Part shown: positions 13,848-24,248 of the stretch, in pieces
Layout of the letters: the number at the start of each line of letters is the position of its first letter
Position numbering within the stretch: position 1 is the stretch's first letter
Origin: Puniceicoccales bacterium
GTDB lineage: Bacteria > Verrucomicrobiota > Verrucomicrobiia > Opitutales > LL51
Direction: 5' to 3'
DNA length: 40,884 nt
Assembly: GCA_031255715.1 (NCBI GenBank)
Contig: JAIRRZ010000027.1
Coordinates: 1-40,884, forward strand
The notes under the pieces: model-generated
What the model was told of the DNA's origin: nothing
Databases searched by the model: none
Seen by the model: the letters and a program-made list of their open reading frames with translations, nothing else
Program-made: the position numbers and the translations under genes

Positions 13848-15089
13848 TCAACGTAATCGAGGACTTTTTATAAAAAAACAAAAACCAACAATCGAAATTG
13901 TAATTAGAGTTGTTGAAATTAAGCAAATTGTATGTAATGAGAAAGACTTCGAAAGTAAATAATATCCCAATCCGGCAGAAAAAGCGTCACGCAATCCCAT
14001 AACAATCATATCAATACTGATGTAGGCACTTAATTTTTCCGAAGAAGGTGCAATTTTCGTCACCCAGAGCTGCCAGGCAGTCAAATTACCGGTGAAACCT
14101 ATCCCTAAAATGGTAGCAGAAAGTACTAAAATAAAAAAGCTTTTTCCGAAAAAAAACAAAGGAATACTCACCAAATAACAGCAATTAACCAAGATCTTCA
14201 TCACAGCAAAGTTCTGCGCATCAAAAATCTTTCCCCAAAAAAATGCACTCGTAATTCTTGTAATCGTTGGCACAACCACCATAAGTGTTGTAATATCGGC
14301 ATTGGATAAATTAATACCATACTTCGCATTCGCGATATATTCCATGCGCAGCGGGAAAATCATTTGAAACGCAATGCTCATTAGCGACCATAAGCATAAA
14401 ATAGACGAAAAAACTTTATCATGCAATAAAATAGATAAACTCGACCGAAAAACAAAGGAAGATTCGCCAGCAATCACTCGTCCATTGGGCATTACCATAA
14501 AAATACGGCAGCAAACCAAAGCCGAAAAAACCGCTACAACCAAAATGAAGCGATAATTACCCAAGGAATGATCGAGCATTTTTCCTATAAAATAGGACAG
14601 TGAAACTCCGGCTATGGCCAAAATCGTAAATAATGTACCAACAATTTGCCCACGCCGCGCCCGAGGATAGTTACGATTATAAATATCCGTAACAAAAGGC
14701 AGCGTCAACTTGTATGACACTTGAGCCAAAGCAATACAAACTAAAAAAACCACTCTATATTTTGTCCATGCGGCAATGGCAATACTTATTGCAACCAAAA
14801 AGAGCAAAGCCGCAATGGCTTGATTATTTTTAAGGGGCCAAATTTTTGAAAAAAATTTAAGAGCAAAAGGAACCATGATTAAGCCAAGATAAGCAGTCGC
14901 CGACAAAATACCCTTTACACGATTCGGCATATTAAAAACGCGTATGGCAAATAGAAGAACATAGGTCTTGAATTCAGCATCAATAAATCCTTGAAAAATA
15001 AAACGGATACAATCCAAACGGAAAGTTCTCCGCTCAATATCACTCACCGGAACCGAATCATTTTTCGATTTAAAAAAAAACAAACCCAT
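13848..15089 (-). CDS. major facilitator superfamily-like transporter
   Basis: A 413-residue membrane protein with about 11-12 hydrophobic segments spaced as in MFS carriers. Between the first and second halves is a basic stretch, and an MFS-like loop RNYPRARRGQIVGT follows the fourth or fifth segment. Such proteins move small solutes across the inner membrane using ion gradients; the substrate cannot be told from sequence. The N-terminus has no signal peptide and is charged (FFFKSKNDS). It begins three bases after the stop of a TPR protein gene, so the two are probably one transcript. No clear terminator follows. Confidence 0.75.
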   Translation of the reverse strand: MGLFFFKSKNDSVPVSDIERRTFRLDCIRFIFQGFIDAEFKTYVLLFAIRVFNMPNRVKGILSATAYLGLIMVPFALKFFSKIWPLKNNQAIAALLFLVAISIAIAAWTKYRVVFLVCIALAQVSYKLTLPFVTDIYNRNYPRARRGQIVGTLFTILAIAGVSLSYFIGKMLDHSLGNYRFILVVAVFSALVCCRIFMVMPNGRVIAGESSFVFRSSLSILLHDKVFSSILCLWSLMSIAFQMIFPLRMEYIANAKYGINLSNADITTLMVVVPTITRITSAFFWGKIFDAQNFAVMKILVNCCYLVSIPLFFFGKSFFILVLSATILGIGFTGNLTAWQLWVTKIAPSSEKLSAYISIDMIVMGLRDAFSAGLGYYLLSKSFSLHTICLISTTLITISIVGFCFFIKSPRLR

Positions 15090-15092
15090 ATT

Positions 15093-15470
15093 CTATGGCG
15101 ATGAGATCCTTGAAAAATGATTTACCAAAAACATCTTAAATTTCTCATTTTTTCGAATAGGATCCAAATCAACGTCATCACAAATCCACTGCAAATCATT
15201 GTATCCCAATGCAACTGCTGTTTCTAAGGATTCAATTGCTGCGCTTGTCTTACCATGCAACGATAAACCACAGGCCAAATTGTAATGAGCAATTGGATTT
15301 AACGGATCTAACCGCACATGGCGACGATCCATTTTAAAACTACCTTCCTTATCACCCTGAGACGCATAAAGATTACTCAAGATCTGAATGACTGATAAAT
15401 CGGTACGCCGTCGCCGATATAAACTTTCATAGAATTGAGTACAAAATTCAATATAATTATTCGCTATCAT
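15093..15470 (-). CDS. small tetratricopeptide-repeat protein
   Basis: A 125-residue protein with TPR-like helical pairs: RTDLSVIQILSNLYASQGD, then LDPLNPIAHYNLACGLSLHG, then AIESLETAVALGYNDL. TPR domains mediate protein-protein contacts. The C-terminal FLVNHF resembles the ends of other bacterial TPR proteins. No signal peptide is evident, so a cytoplasmic adaptor is likely. It is directly upstream of the transporter and probably co-transcribed. The partner is unknown. Confidence 0.65.
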   Translation of the reverse strand: MIANNYIEFCTQFYESLYRRRRTDLSVIQILSNLYASQGDKEGSFKMDRRHVRLDPLNPIAHYNLACGLSLHGKTSAAIESLETAVALGYNDLQWICDDVDLDPIRKNEKFKMFLVNHFSRISSP

Positions 15471-15638
15471 TGCAACCGGACAATAAACTTAGTTTGAAAA
15501 ATACAAACAAAACGCAAGCAAATAACCGCAAACAATATATGAAAATTCAAGAAAAATCAAAAAACAGCCCTTAAAAAAAATGAATCAAAAGCATTCCATT
15601 CTCCATGCTAAAAACGAAAATTATCGACTCAAATGAGA

Positions 15639-16316
15639 CTAACAAACATTGCAAAATTTACAACGCGGTTCCTGGATTTGTTTAATCCGACCAAGAATAT
15701 AATTGGCAGTTAGCAAATAACGCTCCTTTTCCGACTGAAATAGATCGTATTGCTCAGGAAATAACGGTTCACCAATGACAATTTTTGATTTTTGACGAAT
15801 ATCAGGAAGGGTTGAATATTTTTTCAGAATTTTATGGGTGCCAAAAATACGAACAGGGAGTACGGGAGCCTGACTCTTGCAGGCAAGAAATCCAATACCC
15901 GGCTGTGCCACACCAAAATGTCCATCCAATGATCGTGTACCTTCCGGAAAAATCGTAATGCCAAAACCATTTTTAAGCAAAGAAAGAGCCATTCGAACCG
16001 CACTAATATCTGCAGAATTTTCCTTATCGACGGGAATAACATTAATACGCGAAAGTAAAAAATTCCAAAACCGAGACTTAAACAATGTTTTTCGCGCAAG
16101 AAACATCAATTCACGTCGCCGGAATACGGCACCAATAAATGGAGGATCGAGATGGCTGAGATGATTAGAAGCAACAATAAATGGCCCTGAAACGGGAATA
16201 TTCTCTTGGCCATAAACTTGGCCCCCAAACAATTCCCTAAAGCAGAGGTCACAAAAAAGAATCGTCATCAAATAATAGGGATTCATGATATTCCACAGAC
16301 TTTCTAAAAAAAACAT
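15639..16316 (-). CDS. plsC: 1-acyl-sn-glycerol-3-phosphate acyltransferase
   Basis: A 225-residue membrane-associated enzyme that adds the second acyl chain in phosphatidic-acid synthesis. The catalytic HX4D motif is in ASNHLSHLDPPF (about residues 50-60). The substrate-binding block FPEGTRSLDG is at about 120-130, and PVLPVRIFGT follows. Length and order match the PlsC family. The first hydrophobic segment anchors it to the inner membrane. The start at 16316 is followed by an alternative ATG ten codons later. It is monocistronic between the TPR gene and tRNA-Ala. Confidence 0.88.
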   Translation of the reverse strand: MFFLESLWNIMNPYYLMTILFCDLCFRELFGGQVYGQENIPVSGPFIVASNHLSHLDPPFIGAVFRRRELMFLARKTLFKSRFWNFLLSRINVIPVDKENSADISAVRMALSLLKNGFGITIFPEGTRSLDGHFGVAQPGIGFLACKSQAPVLPVRIFGTHKILKKYSTLPDIRQKSKIVIGEPLFPEQYDLFQSEKERYLLTANYILGRIKQIQEPRCKFCNVC

Positions 16317-16440
16317 AGCACAGTTAAGTCAATGACTAAGCTTAGCACAATCCTCTCTGTACACAAGAAACATTCGCACCTCCGAGAACGAGATGAATGG
16401 AATAATCAAACACAGTAATGAATAAACAGAACAATAAAAC

Positions 16441-16516
16441 TGGTGGAGTTGATCGGATTCGAACCGACGACCTCGTCGTTGCGAACGACGCGCTCTACCA
16501 TCTAAGCTACAACCCC
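16441..16516 (-). tRNA. tRNA-Ala (CGC)
   Basis: 76 bases with an encoded CCA. Anticodon loop TTCGCAA (CGC, reading GCG). The acceptor stem GGGGTTG pairs with CAACTCC and includes the G3-U70 wobble that identifies alanine tRNAs. Confidence 0.95.
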
Positions 16517-16706
16517 AACACGTATATGATATGGCGTATCATTTTCAGTGTGCGACATTTGTCAAGCCGCGAATAAACCATCTGCCAAATTTAATTAAAA
16601 AACAAGGGTCACTCCATCGAATAGCGCTGCAAACGAAAAATACCTTAAAAAGGATTGAAAAACACATTTTAATCCCCACAGTAAAGGTGGAAATAAAATA
16701 TTATTA

Positions 16707-17318
16707 ATGTCAAATAATCGACCAAGACATAATTATGCAAGAGGGCAAAGGGAAGCGTTCATTCGACACAACGACAAAATTCGTGCCCAGGAAGTTCGAC
16801 TGATTGGTGCTAACGGAGAGATGATTGGCGTCGTCCCGATCGAGGAAGCCCGAATGGAAGCCCGCCGAGCTGGACTCGATCTCATCGAAATCAGTCCTAA
16901 TGCAACGCCCCCAGTTTGTCGTATCCTTAATTTTGGTAAATACCAATATGAAACAACGAAGAAACAAAAAACGAACAAAATAGCTGCAACAAAAATAAAG
17001 GAAGTAAAATTTCGTTTCTGTACAGAAGCACATGACTATGCGACTAAGTTGCGTCATATTATCGAATTTTTAAATGATGGCAATAAAGTAAAAATTTCAG
17101 TTTTTTTCAAAGGACGAGAATTAGATCAGACGCAATTAGGGTTCGAGCTAGTACAGAAAATGACGACAGATCTCACTAACTATGCAACCCTGGAAATGGG
17201 AGCAAAATTAGTCGGACGCAATATTATTGCAATTTATTCTCCTGTCAAAAACCTAAAACAAAAACAAACTCCCCAAGCGCATGACGTCGAGGAGAATATT
17301 AAGAATACTGTACTTTAA
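16707..17318 (+). CDS. infC: translation initiation factor IF-3
   Basis: A 203-residue protein with both IF-3 domains: the N-terminal part (RAQEVRLIGANGEMIGVV, then EEARMEARRAGLDLIEISP) and the C-terminal part (KEVKFRFCTEAHDYATKLRH, then FLNDGNKVKISVFFKGRE). It binds the 30S subunit and checks start-codon pairing. The ATG at 16707 lies 16 bases from AAAGGTGG (16683-16690). An in-frame ATA at 16698 is seven bases away and may be the true start, as IF-3 genes often use rare initiation codons for self-control. Its last base is the first of the amidase ATG. The usual rpmI-rplT partners are absent. Confidence 0.95.
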   Translation: MSNNRPRHNYARGQREAFIRHNDKIRAQEVRLIGANGEMIGVVPIEEARMEARRAGLDLIEISPNATPPVCRILNFGKYQYETTKKQKTNKIAATKIKEVKFRFCTEAHDYATKLRHIIEFLNDGNKVKISVFFKGRELDQTQLGFELVQKMTTDLTNYATLEMGAKLVGRNIIAIYSPVKNLKQKQTPQAHDVEENIKNTVL

Positions 17319-18649
17319 TGCTGAAAAAATGGAATAAACAAAATATAATAAGGAACAACAAAACAAACGTTTTTCTTGGACTTTCACTTTTTCTATATCT
17401 ATCTTTGAGTACTTTCCTTGGAACAGTATTTTGGTCTTGCCCTAAAATATTAGAAACAGCTTCGAGTGAAAACAAAAATTTACCCCAAAAAACTCTTACA
17501 AAGAAATCTTCGGTTATTCAGGCCCCTAAAACTGACCCCAAACTCACACTTTTAACCATTAATGGAAATACTTATCTCTCGTTGAAAGATATTGCCCAAT
17601 CACTACAAAGCAAAATTCTGTCAAATAATGGAAAAGGATCAGCGACGATGACAAAAGGTGGGGCAACGGTACAATTTGATACGAAACAGGACCACATTAT
17701 TTATCAAAATGTGCCGATTAATTTGACAGATATTCCGATATTAAATAATAAAGAAATCTTCATTGGTTATGCCGATTATTTGTCAGTTCTCGTACCGCTA
17801 CTGGCAACGAATCTCGTTCCAGGAGAAACGCCAAAGTTAAAAACGGTTGTCATCGATGCAGGGCACGGCGGCAAAGACTCAGGAGCAGTCAACCAACGCC
17901 TCAATATTTCAGAAAAAACGTTAACATTAAAAATAGCGCAATTACTTCAAGAACGGTTAACAAAACAGCAAATAACCGTAATAATGACACGGCAAACCGA
18001 TATTTATAAAGACCTAAAAGATCGTTCAAAAGATGCTGCAAATGCGGATGCTTTTTTAAGTATCCACATAAATGCTGCACAAAATCCATCGGCCCATGGA
18101 GTGGAATGTTATGTACATCGCCTAAAAGATAACTTTTTCGAAAACACAAAAAACAATTCTTCCCAGAAAATTTCACAACAATGGGACATACCTCTAGCAT
18201 ATTGCGTACATTCCGCTTTACAGAAGGAAACCGGGCTCACAGATCGCGGTGTCAAGAAAGCCAATTTCGCCGTCTTCAAAAAATTACCATGCCCAGGAGT
18301 TTTAGTAGAAATCGGATTTATTAGCAATGACAATGAAGCGTCAAGGCTAAATAATCCAACTTTTCAGGAAACAATTGTTCAAGGAATAATCAATGGACTA
18401 AAAAAATATGAAGAGAATTTAATAAAAACACGACAATCGAAACATAAAAGTATCCCGACAATTGCTCACAAAAAACAGTCAACTCCGGAAAAAACACAAA
18501 AATCACAGCCTCAACACAACATGCAACTTATTTTAGAAAAATCACATCAAGCGAAAACGAAGAATACATCAGCCCAAGAAAAATGGCTGACGAAACCAAG
18601 AAACATACCTACAATCCCTCTCGAGACAGGAACAATAAAAAAGAAATAA
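17318..18649 (+). CDS. N-acetylmuramoyl-L-alanine amidase (amidase_3)
   Basis: A 443-residue exported enzyme. Residues about 18-42 form a signal/anchor segment. About 70-170 looks like a copper-amine-oxidase-N or small beta domain (LTINGNTYLSLKDIAQSL). From about 174 comes the zinc amidase domain, with TVVIDAGHGGKDSGA, a downstream catalytic-zone Glu, LSIHINAAQNPSAHGVE and the final VLVEIGFISN. These are the zinc and catalytic residues of AmiA/B/C-type enzymes, which cut the peptide from peptidoglycan during cell separation. A Lys/Gln/Thr-rich tail follows, perhaps disordered. It overlaps infC by one base, so expression is coupled. Confidence 0.87.
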   Translation: MLKKWNKQNIIRNNKTNVFLGLSLFLYLSLSTFLGTVFWSCPKILETASSENKNLPQKTLTKKSSVIQAPKTDPKLTLLTINGNTYLSLKDIAQSLQSKILSNNGKGSATMTKGGATVQFDTKQDHIIYQNVPINLTDIPILNNKEIFIGYADYLSVLVPLLATNLVPGETPKLKTVVIDAGHGGKDSGAVNQRLNISEKTLTLKIAQLLQERLTKQQITVIMTRQTDIYKDLKDRSKDAANADAFLSIHINAAQNPSAHGVECYVHRLKDNFFENTKNNSSQKISQQWDIPLAYCVHSALQKETGLTDRGVKKANFAVFKKLPCPGVLVEIGFISNDNEASRLNNPTFQETIVQGIINGLKKYEENLIKTRQSKHKSIPTIAHKKQSTPEKTQKSQPQHNMQLILEKSHQAKTKNTSAQEKWLTKPRNIPTIPLETGTIKKK

Positions 18650-18664
18650 GTTTTTTCTCAAACC

Positions 18665-18682
18665 CCCAACAAACTCATTGGG
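18665..18682. terminator. weak hairpin between convergent amidase and clpC genes
   Basis: CCCAA (18665-18669) pairs with TTGGG (18678-18682) between the two stop codons. On the plus strand TTTTT follows about ten bases later; on the minus strand the tract is poor. A modest candidate only. Confidence 0.25.
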
Positions 18683-18687
18683 AGATA

Positions 18688-21213
18688 CTACTTTTTCATT
18701 TCTTTCGTTTTTACTTCCGTATTTTCGAGAAAAACTTGCTCATTTTCACCTAAATTTAGCTGAACCATTGCACCTTCCGATAGCATACCCTTTAAAAATT
18801 CCTCCGCTAGAAAATCCTCAATGTAATGCTCCATAGCTCGACGTAAAGGACGTGCACCATACTTTGCATCGTAACCCTTTTTAATCAAAAACTCACGAAC
18901 ATCATCACTTAAACGAATGGAAATCTTCTTGGCATTCATTCGTTCATCAATTTTGCGGAACTCTAAATCGACAATTTTAACCAACTCATTATGTCCCAAA
19001 GACCGAAATACGACAATATCTGTCAATCGATTCAGGAACTCTGGCTTGAATATTTGTTTCGCCTCTTCTAAAATTTTTTCTTTTGCTCGCTCAAATCCAT
19101 CGGATGTTCCCAAGCAAAACCCTAGCGTGGTATTTTTTTGAAGTATCTCGGCACCAACATTCGACGTCATTACCAAAATTGTATTTCTGAAATCGACCTT
19201 TCGACCCACACTGTCTGTCAAATGACCTTCATCCATAACCTGCAGTAAAACTTGCAAAACATCGGGATGAGCTTTCTCCACTTCATCAAACAATACCACC
19301 GAATAAGGTTTTCGACGAATTATTTCAGTCAATTGCCCCCCATCTTCATGACCGACATACCCCGGAGGTGAACCAATCATTCGGGAAACAGCAAATTTTT
19401 CCATGTATTCCGACATATCAACTTGAACTAGTGCATCCGAATTGCCAAACATTTTCTCCGCTAATACCTTCGCGAGATGGGTCTTTCCAACCCCCGTCGG
19501 ACCAAGGAATAAAAAAGAACCAATTGGACGTTTAGGATCCTTTAAATCCGAGCGTGAGCGTCGCAATGCACGTGCAACAACCTCAGTTGCGTCCTCTTGA
19601 CCAATGACCATACCGCGTAACTCTTCTTCGATATGCAATAGCCTTTCACTCTCCGTTTGCTCTATACGCGTTAAGGGGATCTTTGTCCAATCGGAAACAA
19701 TTCTACAAATATCCTCTTTCGTAATATTAATACAAACTGATTTTTTATCATTACGCCATTTCTTAAGGGCTTTATTCTGCTCTTCTCGTAACTGCTTCTC
19801 TTCATCACGGAACTTTGCAGCCTCCTCAAATTTTTGCTCACTAATCGCCTTTTCTTTTTCGCGACAAACATTTTCAATTTTTTGAGAAAGTTTCTCAATC
19901 CTCGATGGACGACTCATAGAATTGATACGAGCTCGCGCTCCTACCTCATCAATAATATCAATTGCCTTATCGGGCAAAAACCGCCCGGTAATGTAACGAT
20001 CCGACAACTGAACGGCCCAGTCAATAACTTCACTTGAGTAGAAAACGCTGTGAAACTCTTCGTAACGCTCCTTAATTCCATTTAATATTTTCACAGCATC
20101 CTCTTTGGAAGGAGGTTCAATCTGAATCGATTGAAAACGGCGTTCCAATGCGGCATCTTTCTCAATATTTTTACGATACTCCACCAATGTCGTCGCTCCA
20201 ATGCACTGAATTTCTCCGCGCGATAGCGCCGGCTTCAAAATATTGGAAGCATCCATCGCCCCTTCGGACGACCCTGCACCAACAATGGTATGTAACTCAT
20301 CCAAAAATAAAATAATATTCTTTGAGCGTCTAATCTCATCCATTACAGCTTTGAGACGCTCTTCAAACTGTCCGCGGTATTTTGTGCCGGCGACCATCAA
20401 TGCCAAGTCAAGAGCAATAATTTTTTTGCCGATCAACACATCAGGAACATTTTCATCGGCAATCGCCTGCGCCAAACCCTCCACAATAGCTGTCTTACCC
20501 ACTCCTGCCTCGCCGATCAGCGCCGGATTATTTTTGGTTCGCCGACAAAGAACTTGAATCGCACGTTCAATTTCCTTCGTTCGTCCAATCACAGGATCCA
20601 ATTCTTTTTCCTTCGCAATTGCTGTTAAATCTCGACCAAACGCACGCAGTGCGGTCAATTTTGGCATCGACGCAACTTGACTTTCTTCCGCAGGTAAAGA
20701 CGAGTCTTCCGATACTAACGCATCACCTTCCGTCGCATGGGAACTTGCAAAATTAGGATCCAATTCTTCTAAAATTTCCTGGCGACAACGATCAACATTA
20801 ACCCCCAATTTCTCAAGAATTTTTGCGGCAATCCCTTCACCTTCCCTTAAAATACCAAGGAGTAAATGCTCCGTACCGATGTAAGGATGCTGTAAGGAAC
20901 GAGCTTCATTTGCGGCAAGAAGGAGCACTTTTTTAACTCGAGGAGTAAAAGGCATATTCTCAATAAAAGGAATAGATGTTTGAGAAATAGAATCCCGTAG
21001 CTGTTCTTTAAGGATTTTTTGAACTTTCTCACGAACAATTTCCAAAGTTACATCCAATTTTTTGAGTACATTAACGGCAATTCCTTGTCCCAATTCAACC
21101 AATCCTATGAGAATGTGCTCTGTCCCAACATAGTTATTGTGCATGCGATCAGCCGCTTGCCGCGCTAATACAAAAACTTGTTGCGATCTTGGCGTAAAAT
21201 TAAGCGGCTCCAT
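18688..21213 (-). CDS. clpC: ATP-dependent Clp protease ATPase subunit ClpC
   Basis: An 841-residue Hsp100 chaperone that unfolds proteins and feeds them to ClpP. In order: two N-terminal Clp repeats ([17 protein letters not shown] and [17 protein letters not shown]), AAA domain 1 with GEAGVGKT, a UVR-type middle segment ([19 protein letters not shown]), AAA domain 2 with GPTGVGKT, and a C-terminal D2-small domain. Presence of the UVR segment and length separate ClpC from ClpA and ClpB. It faces the amidase gene tail to tail. The start [13 protein letters not shown] is standard for ClpC. Confidence 0.96.
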   Translation of the reverse strand: MEPLNFTPRSQQVFVLARQAADRMHNNYVGTEHILIGLVELGQGIAVNVLKKLDVTLEIVREKVQKILKEQLRDSISQTSIPFIENMPFTPRVKKVLLLAANEARSLQHPYIGTEHLLLGILREGEGIAAKILEKLGVNVDRCRQEILEELDPNFASSHATEGDALVSEDSSLPAEESQVASMPKLTALRAFGRDLTAIAKEKELDPVIGRTKEIERAIQVLCRRTKNNPALIGEAGVGKTAIVEGLAQAIADENVPDVLIGKKIIALDLALMVAGTKYRGQFEERLKAVMDEIRRSKNIILFLDELHTIVGAGSSEGAMDASNILKPALSRGEIQCIGATTLVEYRKNIEKDAALERRFQSIQIEPPSKEDAVKILNGIKERYEEFHSVFYSSEVIDWAVQLSDRYITGRFLPDKAIDIIDEVGARARINSMSRPSRIEKLSQKIENVCREKEKAISEQKFEEAAKFRDEEKQLREEQNKALKKWRNDKKSVCINITKEDICRIVSDWTKIPLTRIEQTESERLLHIEEELRGMVIGQEDATEVVARALRRSRSDLKDPKRPIGSFLFLGPTGVGKTHLAKVLAEKMFGNSDALVQVDMSEYMEKFAVSRMIGSPPGYVGHEDGGQLTEIIRRKPYSVVLFDEVEKAHPDVLQVLLQVMDEGHLTDSVGRKVDFRNTILVMTSNVGAEILQKNTTLGFCLGTSDGFERAKEKILEEAKQIFKPEFLNRLTDIVVFRSLGHNELVKIVDLEFRKIDERMNAKKISIRLSDDVREFLIKKGYDAKYGARPLRRAMEHYIEDFLAEEFLKGMLSEGAMVQLNLGENEQVFLENTEVKTKEMKK

Positions 21214-21344
21214 AATGCTTATCTAGGCTGCAAATTAACTTAAAATATGCAAGAAAAAATGTTCTCACCTTCTAAACTATTAGGCAAAATAACAAAAATA
21301 AAACTTTTCTCCTATCGCACCTAATCCCGCTACAAGCCGTCTAT

Positions 21345-22334
21345 TTAGAACAAAAATTCTATGGCAGATGAAAACCACACCTTATGTTTCTTACCGTTAT
21401 TCGCATTAACCCAAGAATCATTTGCCGCACTATTACAAGCAACTGAAGCACCAATACGAGCATTCATATGTTCATTCACAGAATAAATCACATCCGCATT
21501 ACTCTTGGCATAGACCCAACTTTTCTTACTAAACAAATTACTAGCATAAGTTTCGACACCATTATGTATGCCATTCGCACCTAAAGTTTCCCAAATAACA
21601 GGCGTCGTACCAACGATACCATTGGGCTTTGTAATATGAACATACCCCAATTCGGCACCCAATTTAATAGCAAAACCAGATGCTTCCAAACCATGCAAAT
21701 TAAAAGTATGCTCAATACAGCTACCAAGATTCACTCTGTTCTGAGTAAAATCATATTTGCAATACACTCCAGGATGCAATAATATATTGGCACATAGCTT
21801 CATGTAAATTTCATGATAGAAACGTTTTGCTAAAACATATTTACGCACAGCATCCGTACCCTCTGCCAGAAACAGAACATCATCATGGCCACCGGCATCG
21901 CCACCATTAGAATTTAAAATAAAATTCCCATTACCATTGACAAGAGCAAACGCCCTGCCATTTACTGAAGGAACAAGACAATCCTTCTCGATGCCATAAT
22001 CATAGCTATAACCCAAAGTAACGGCAAATAAATCCGTCAAATCGTGGCTAAATTCAATTAAAAATAAAACATCATTACCACCAGGAGCTGCACTATTCGT
22101 TTTAAAAGTCCCCTCAACGCCAAACGACAACTTGCTGGAATCCCAAACAGGAATGCCAACTATTAGATTAGGTACTACATTTTTTCCCATCGAATAGCGT
22201 CCACGACTAATTGAAGCCGTATTATACTCAATCTTAGAATCTATACTCAAAACAGGCATCTGAAATTCACCACAGATACATCCCGAAATTAATATGCTAC
22301 TAATAACAATTAATAAATTTTTCACTTTATACAT
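21345..22334 (-). CDS. outer-membrane beta-barrel protein, paralogue 1
   Basis: A 329-residue protein with a signal peptide (LLIVISSILISGCICG) and alternating hydrophobic/polar strands ending FSSAIEFLF, with the terminal Phe expected of barrel proteins inserted by BamA. It is clearly homologous along its length to the product of the neighbouring gene (LSIDSKIEYNTA against LTIDSKIEFNTA, and matching C-termini). The signal region contains SGCICG, so lipid attachment is possible but less likely for a barrel. Function is probably porin-like or structural; no enzyme motif is seen. No terminator is obvious after it. Confidence 0.7.
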   Translation of the reverse strand: MYKVKNLLIVISSILISGCICGEFQMPVLSIDSKIEYNTASISRGRYSMGKNVVPNLIVGIPVWDSSKLSFGVEGTFKTNSAAPGGNDVLFLIEFSHDLTDLFAVTLGYSYDYGIEKDCLVPSVNGRAFALVNGNGNFILNSNGGDAGGHDDVLFLAEGTDAVRKYVLAKRFYHEIYMKLCANILLHPGVYCKYDFTQNRVNLGSCIEHTFNLHGLEASGFAIKLGAELGYVHITKPNGIVGTTPVIWETLGANGIHNGVETYASNLFSKKSWVYAKSNADVIYSVNEHMNARIGASVACNSAANDSWVNANNGKKHKVWFSSAIEFLF

Positions 22335-22405
22335 TTCTTTACAGAAGAAATAGCTATAACTACAAACTACTGCCCGTCAATAAAATACAGAATAAAAACA
22401 CAAAA

Positions 22406-22424
22406 GGAGGGCAATCTGCCCTCC
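22406..22424 (-). terminator. Rho-independent terminator of the second barrel gene
   Basis: On the minus strand GGAGGGCA pairs with TGCCCTCC around a 3-base loop, immediately followed by TTTTGTGTTTTT. It lies 45 bases after the stop at 22469 and before the paralogue's start, so each barrel gene probably has its own transcript. Confidence 0.85.
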
Positions 22425-22468
22425 TCAAACCAACTTCCCTCAAAGTATCTTCTAACTTGTGCACGCTT

Positions 22469-23497
22469 CTAAAAGGAAAATTCAACGGCAGACGAAAACC
22501 AAACATTATGTTTTTTAAAGTTAAAGTCGTTTATCCACGAATTCTTCCCGGCACCATCCAAAGAAAGGCCAACACCAGCACGTGCCCTCGTATGCTCATT
22601 CAAAGAATACACCAAATCGGCATTAGCACCGATATATCCCCAACCTTTCTTATCAAACAAATTACCAGACTGTACTCCAATGATATTATCTTCACTATCA
22701 TGTCTTGCAAAAGCAACTTGCGTCGTGCGAACGATACCATAGGGCCTACTAATGCGACTATAACCAACCTTGGAACCTAAATCAATCGCAAAACCATTAG
22801 CACCAACGGTCCCCAGATCAAAGCTATAGCTAATTGTTCCCTCGATATTAGCTTTCTTCTGACTAAAATCATAGGCAAAATAAAGCGCAGGGTTTAATAG
22901 TACATCGACTATTCCTCCAACAAAAATTTCATGTCCATTACGCTTAGCAGCAAGACTGTCACCCGATTCGCCCCATAGCTCATCCTTTTTCTCTTCCCCA
23001 TTAAATTCTCCCACCGATACACTTCTTTCCTCCTCATCCTCATCAACTGGAACGTCAATTTTACCATCCCCATTGAACAATTTAAATGGCTTACCAGCGA
23101 CTGTCGTAACCCTGGCATTCCTATCACTATAGCGGTGATAGGTATAACCGAGATCGATAGTAAACATATCACTTACATCATAGGAAAAACCGATATAGGG
23201 AGCAACTTCATCTCGTCCCTTAGCATGTGCCTTACTATGGGATAATTCATTTACAGTTTTTTGCTGATCGAAAATCAAATAACTATCGACACCGACATAA
23301 AATTCACCACTACCCAATATGGGCGTCCCCACTTCAATACTGGGTGCAAAATTATGATCCCCCAAGCGGCGTCCCTCACTTACGCGAGCTGTATTAAATT
23401 CAATCTTAGAATCAATTGTCAGTGTAGGTATTAAATTTTCAGCAAACGAACCTCCTGCAACCAACAAACTACTTGTAATTGTTAATAACTTTTTCAT
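22469..23497 (-). CDS. outer-membrane beta-barrel protein, paralogue 2
   Basis: A 342-residue protein from the ATG at 23497, chosen because AAAGGA lies nine bases upstream; the frame is open to 23518. A signal peptide (MKKLLTITSSLLVAGGSFA) is followed by the mature start ENLIPTLTIDSKIEFNTARV. Repeated tyrosine/glycine-rich strands end in FSSAVEFSF. A negatively charged loop (DEDEEERS) near residue 155 distinguishes it from its tandem paralogue. The two arose by duplication and have diverged mainly in loops, as expected for surface-exposed segments. A strong terminator follows. The substrate or role is unknown. Confidence 0.75.
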   Translation of the reverse strand: MKKLLTITSSLLVAGGSFAENLIPTLTIDSKIEFNTARVSEGRRLGDHNFAPSIEVGTPILGSGEFYVGVDSYLIFDQQKTVNELSHSKAHAKGRDEVAPYIGFSYDVSDMFTIDLGYTYHRYSDRNARVTTVAGKPFKLFNGDGKIDVPVDEDEEERSVSVGEFNGEEKKDELWGESGDSLAAKRNGHEIFVGGIVDVLLNPALYFAYDFSQKKANIEGTISYSFDLGTVGANGFAIDLGSKVGYSRISRPYGIVRTTQVAFARHDSEDNIIGVQSGNLFDKKGWGYIGANADLVYSLNEHTRARAGVGLSLDGAGKNSWINDFNFKKHNVWFSSAVEFSF

Positions 23498-23724
23498 CTT
23501 GTATTCCTTTTTAACCAAAGAACAATGCTCCCACTTTCACTTGGGCACAATGACTCCGATACTAACTGTACTCTATTTGAATCAGATCTATCTGTCAAGA
23601 AAAATATGCCAACACTTTCTTCAAATAACAATATCACCCCCAAAACAACCCGTTTTTACGAAAAGTTCCGTAACTAACACTTTTATCTGTACATATTGTA
23701 TAAAAACATAAAGTAACTAACCAT

Positions 23725-24195
23725 ATGAAGGATGAGATGACGTACTTTTTAGTTACAGAAGCTTCCATCGCCCAAGATAGTAGTCGAGAAATGAACACCA
23801 ATTTTTTCTTTGAAGTTGTTTTTGTTATTTGTAATGAAAGCGAAAAAGAAGCTAATTTTCTTTCAGATTCTTGTCAGTTTAAAAGCGTTTTTCCACTTTG
23901 GGATATGAGTGTGGAAGACATGGTGCAAGTAATAATCGAGCATTGCAAGTCTTTTGTAGGAGAAAAAGCCATTTTTATTGATTATGATATTTCACCACAA
24001 GAAAAATTTTCACAACTACAGTATTTTTTATCGCAAAGTCTAGCAAGTAGTAAAACTTATAGTTATTTTATTGATTTTCGAGGAGATAAGGAAGAAAAAG
24101 ATTTTATCGAACTTAAAGAGGAAAATAATGATCCTATGCTTTTCGACCAAGTAACAAAATTTGATGATACACTAAAAAAAGATATTTGTATCTGA
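23725..24195 (+). CDS. hypothetical protein
   Basis: A 156-residue acidic protein I do not recognise. The ATG at 23725 has little ahead of it; the next in-frame ATG at 23737 is preceded by AAGGATGAG and may be the real start. The sequence has alternating hydrophobic strands (FFEVVFVICNESEKEA, AIFIDYDISPQEKF) with no signal peptide or membrane segment, suggesting a small soluble alpha/beta fold. It is transcribed towards the Nudix gene and ends 53 bases from that gene's stop. Confidence 0.5.
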   Translation: MKDEMTYFLVTEASIAQDSSREMNTNFFFEVVFVICNESEKEANFLSDSCQFKSVFPLWDMSVEDMVQVIIEHCKSFVGEKAIFIDYDISPQEKFSQLQYFLSQSLASSKTYSYFIDFRGDKEEKDFIELKEENNDPMLFDQVTKFDDTLKKDICI

Positions 24196-24248
24196 AAATT
24201 AATTTACAGCTGTTTGTTCTACCCGCCGAAAGGACACAGAAAAATATA

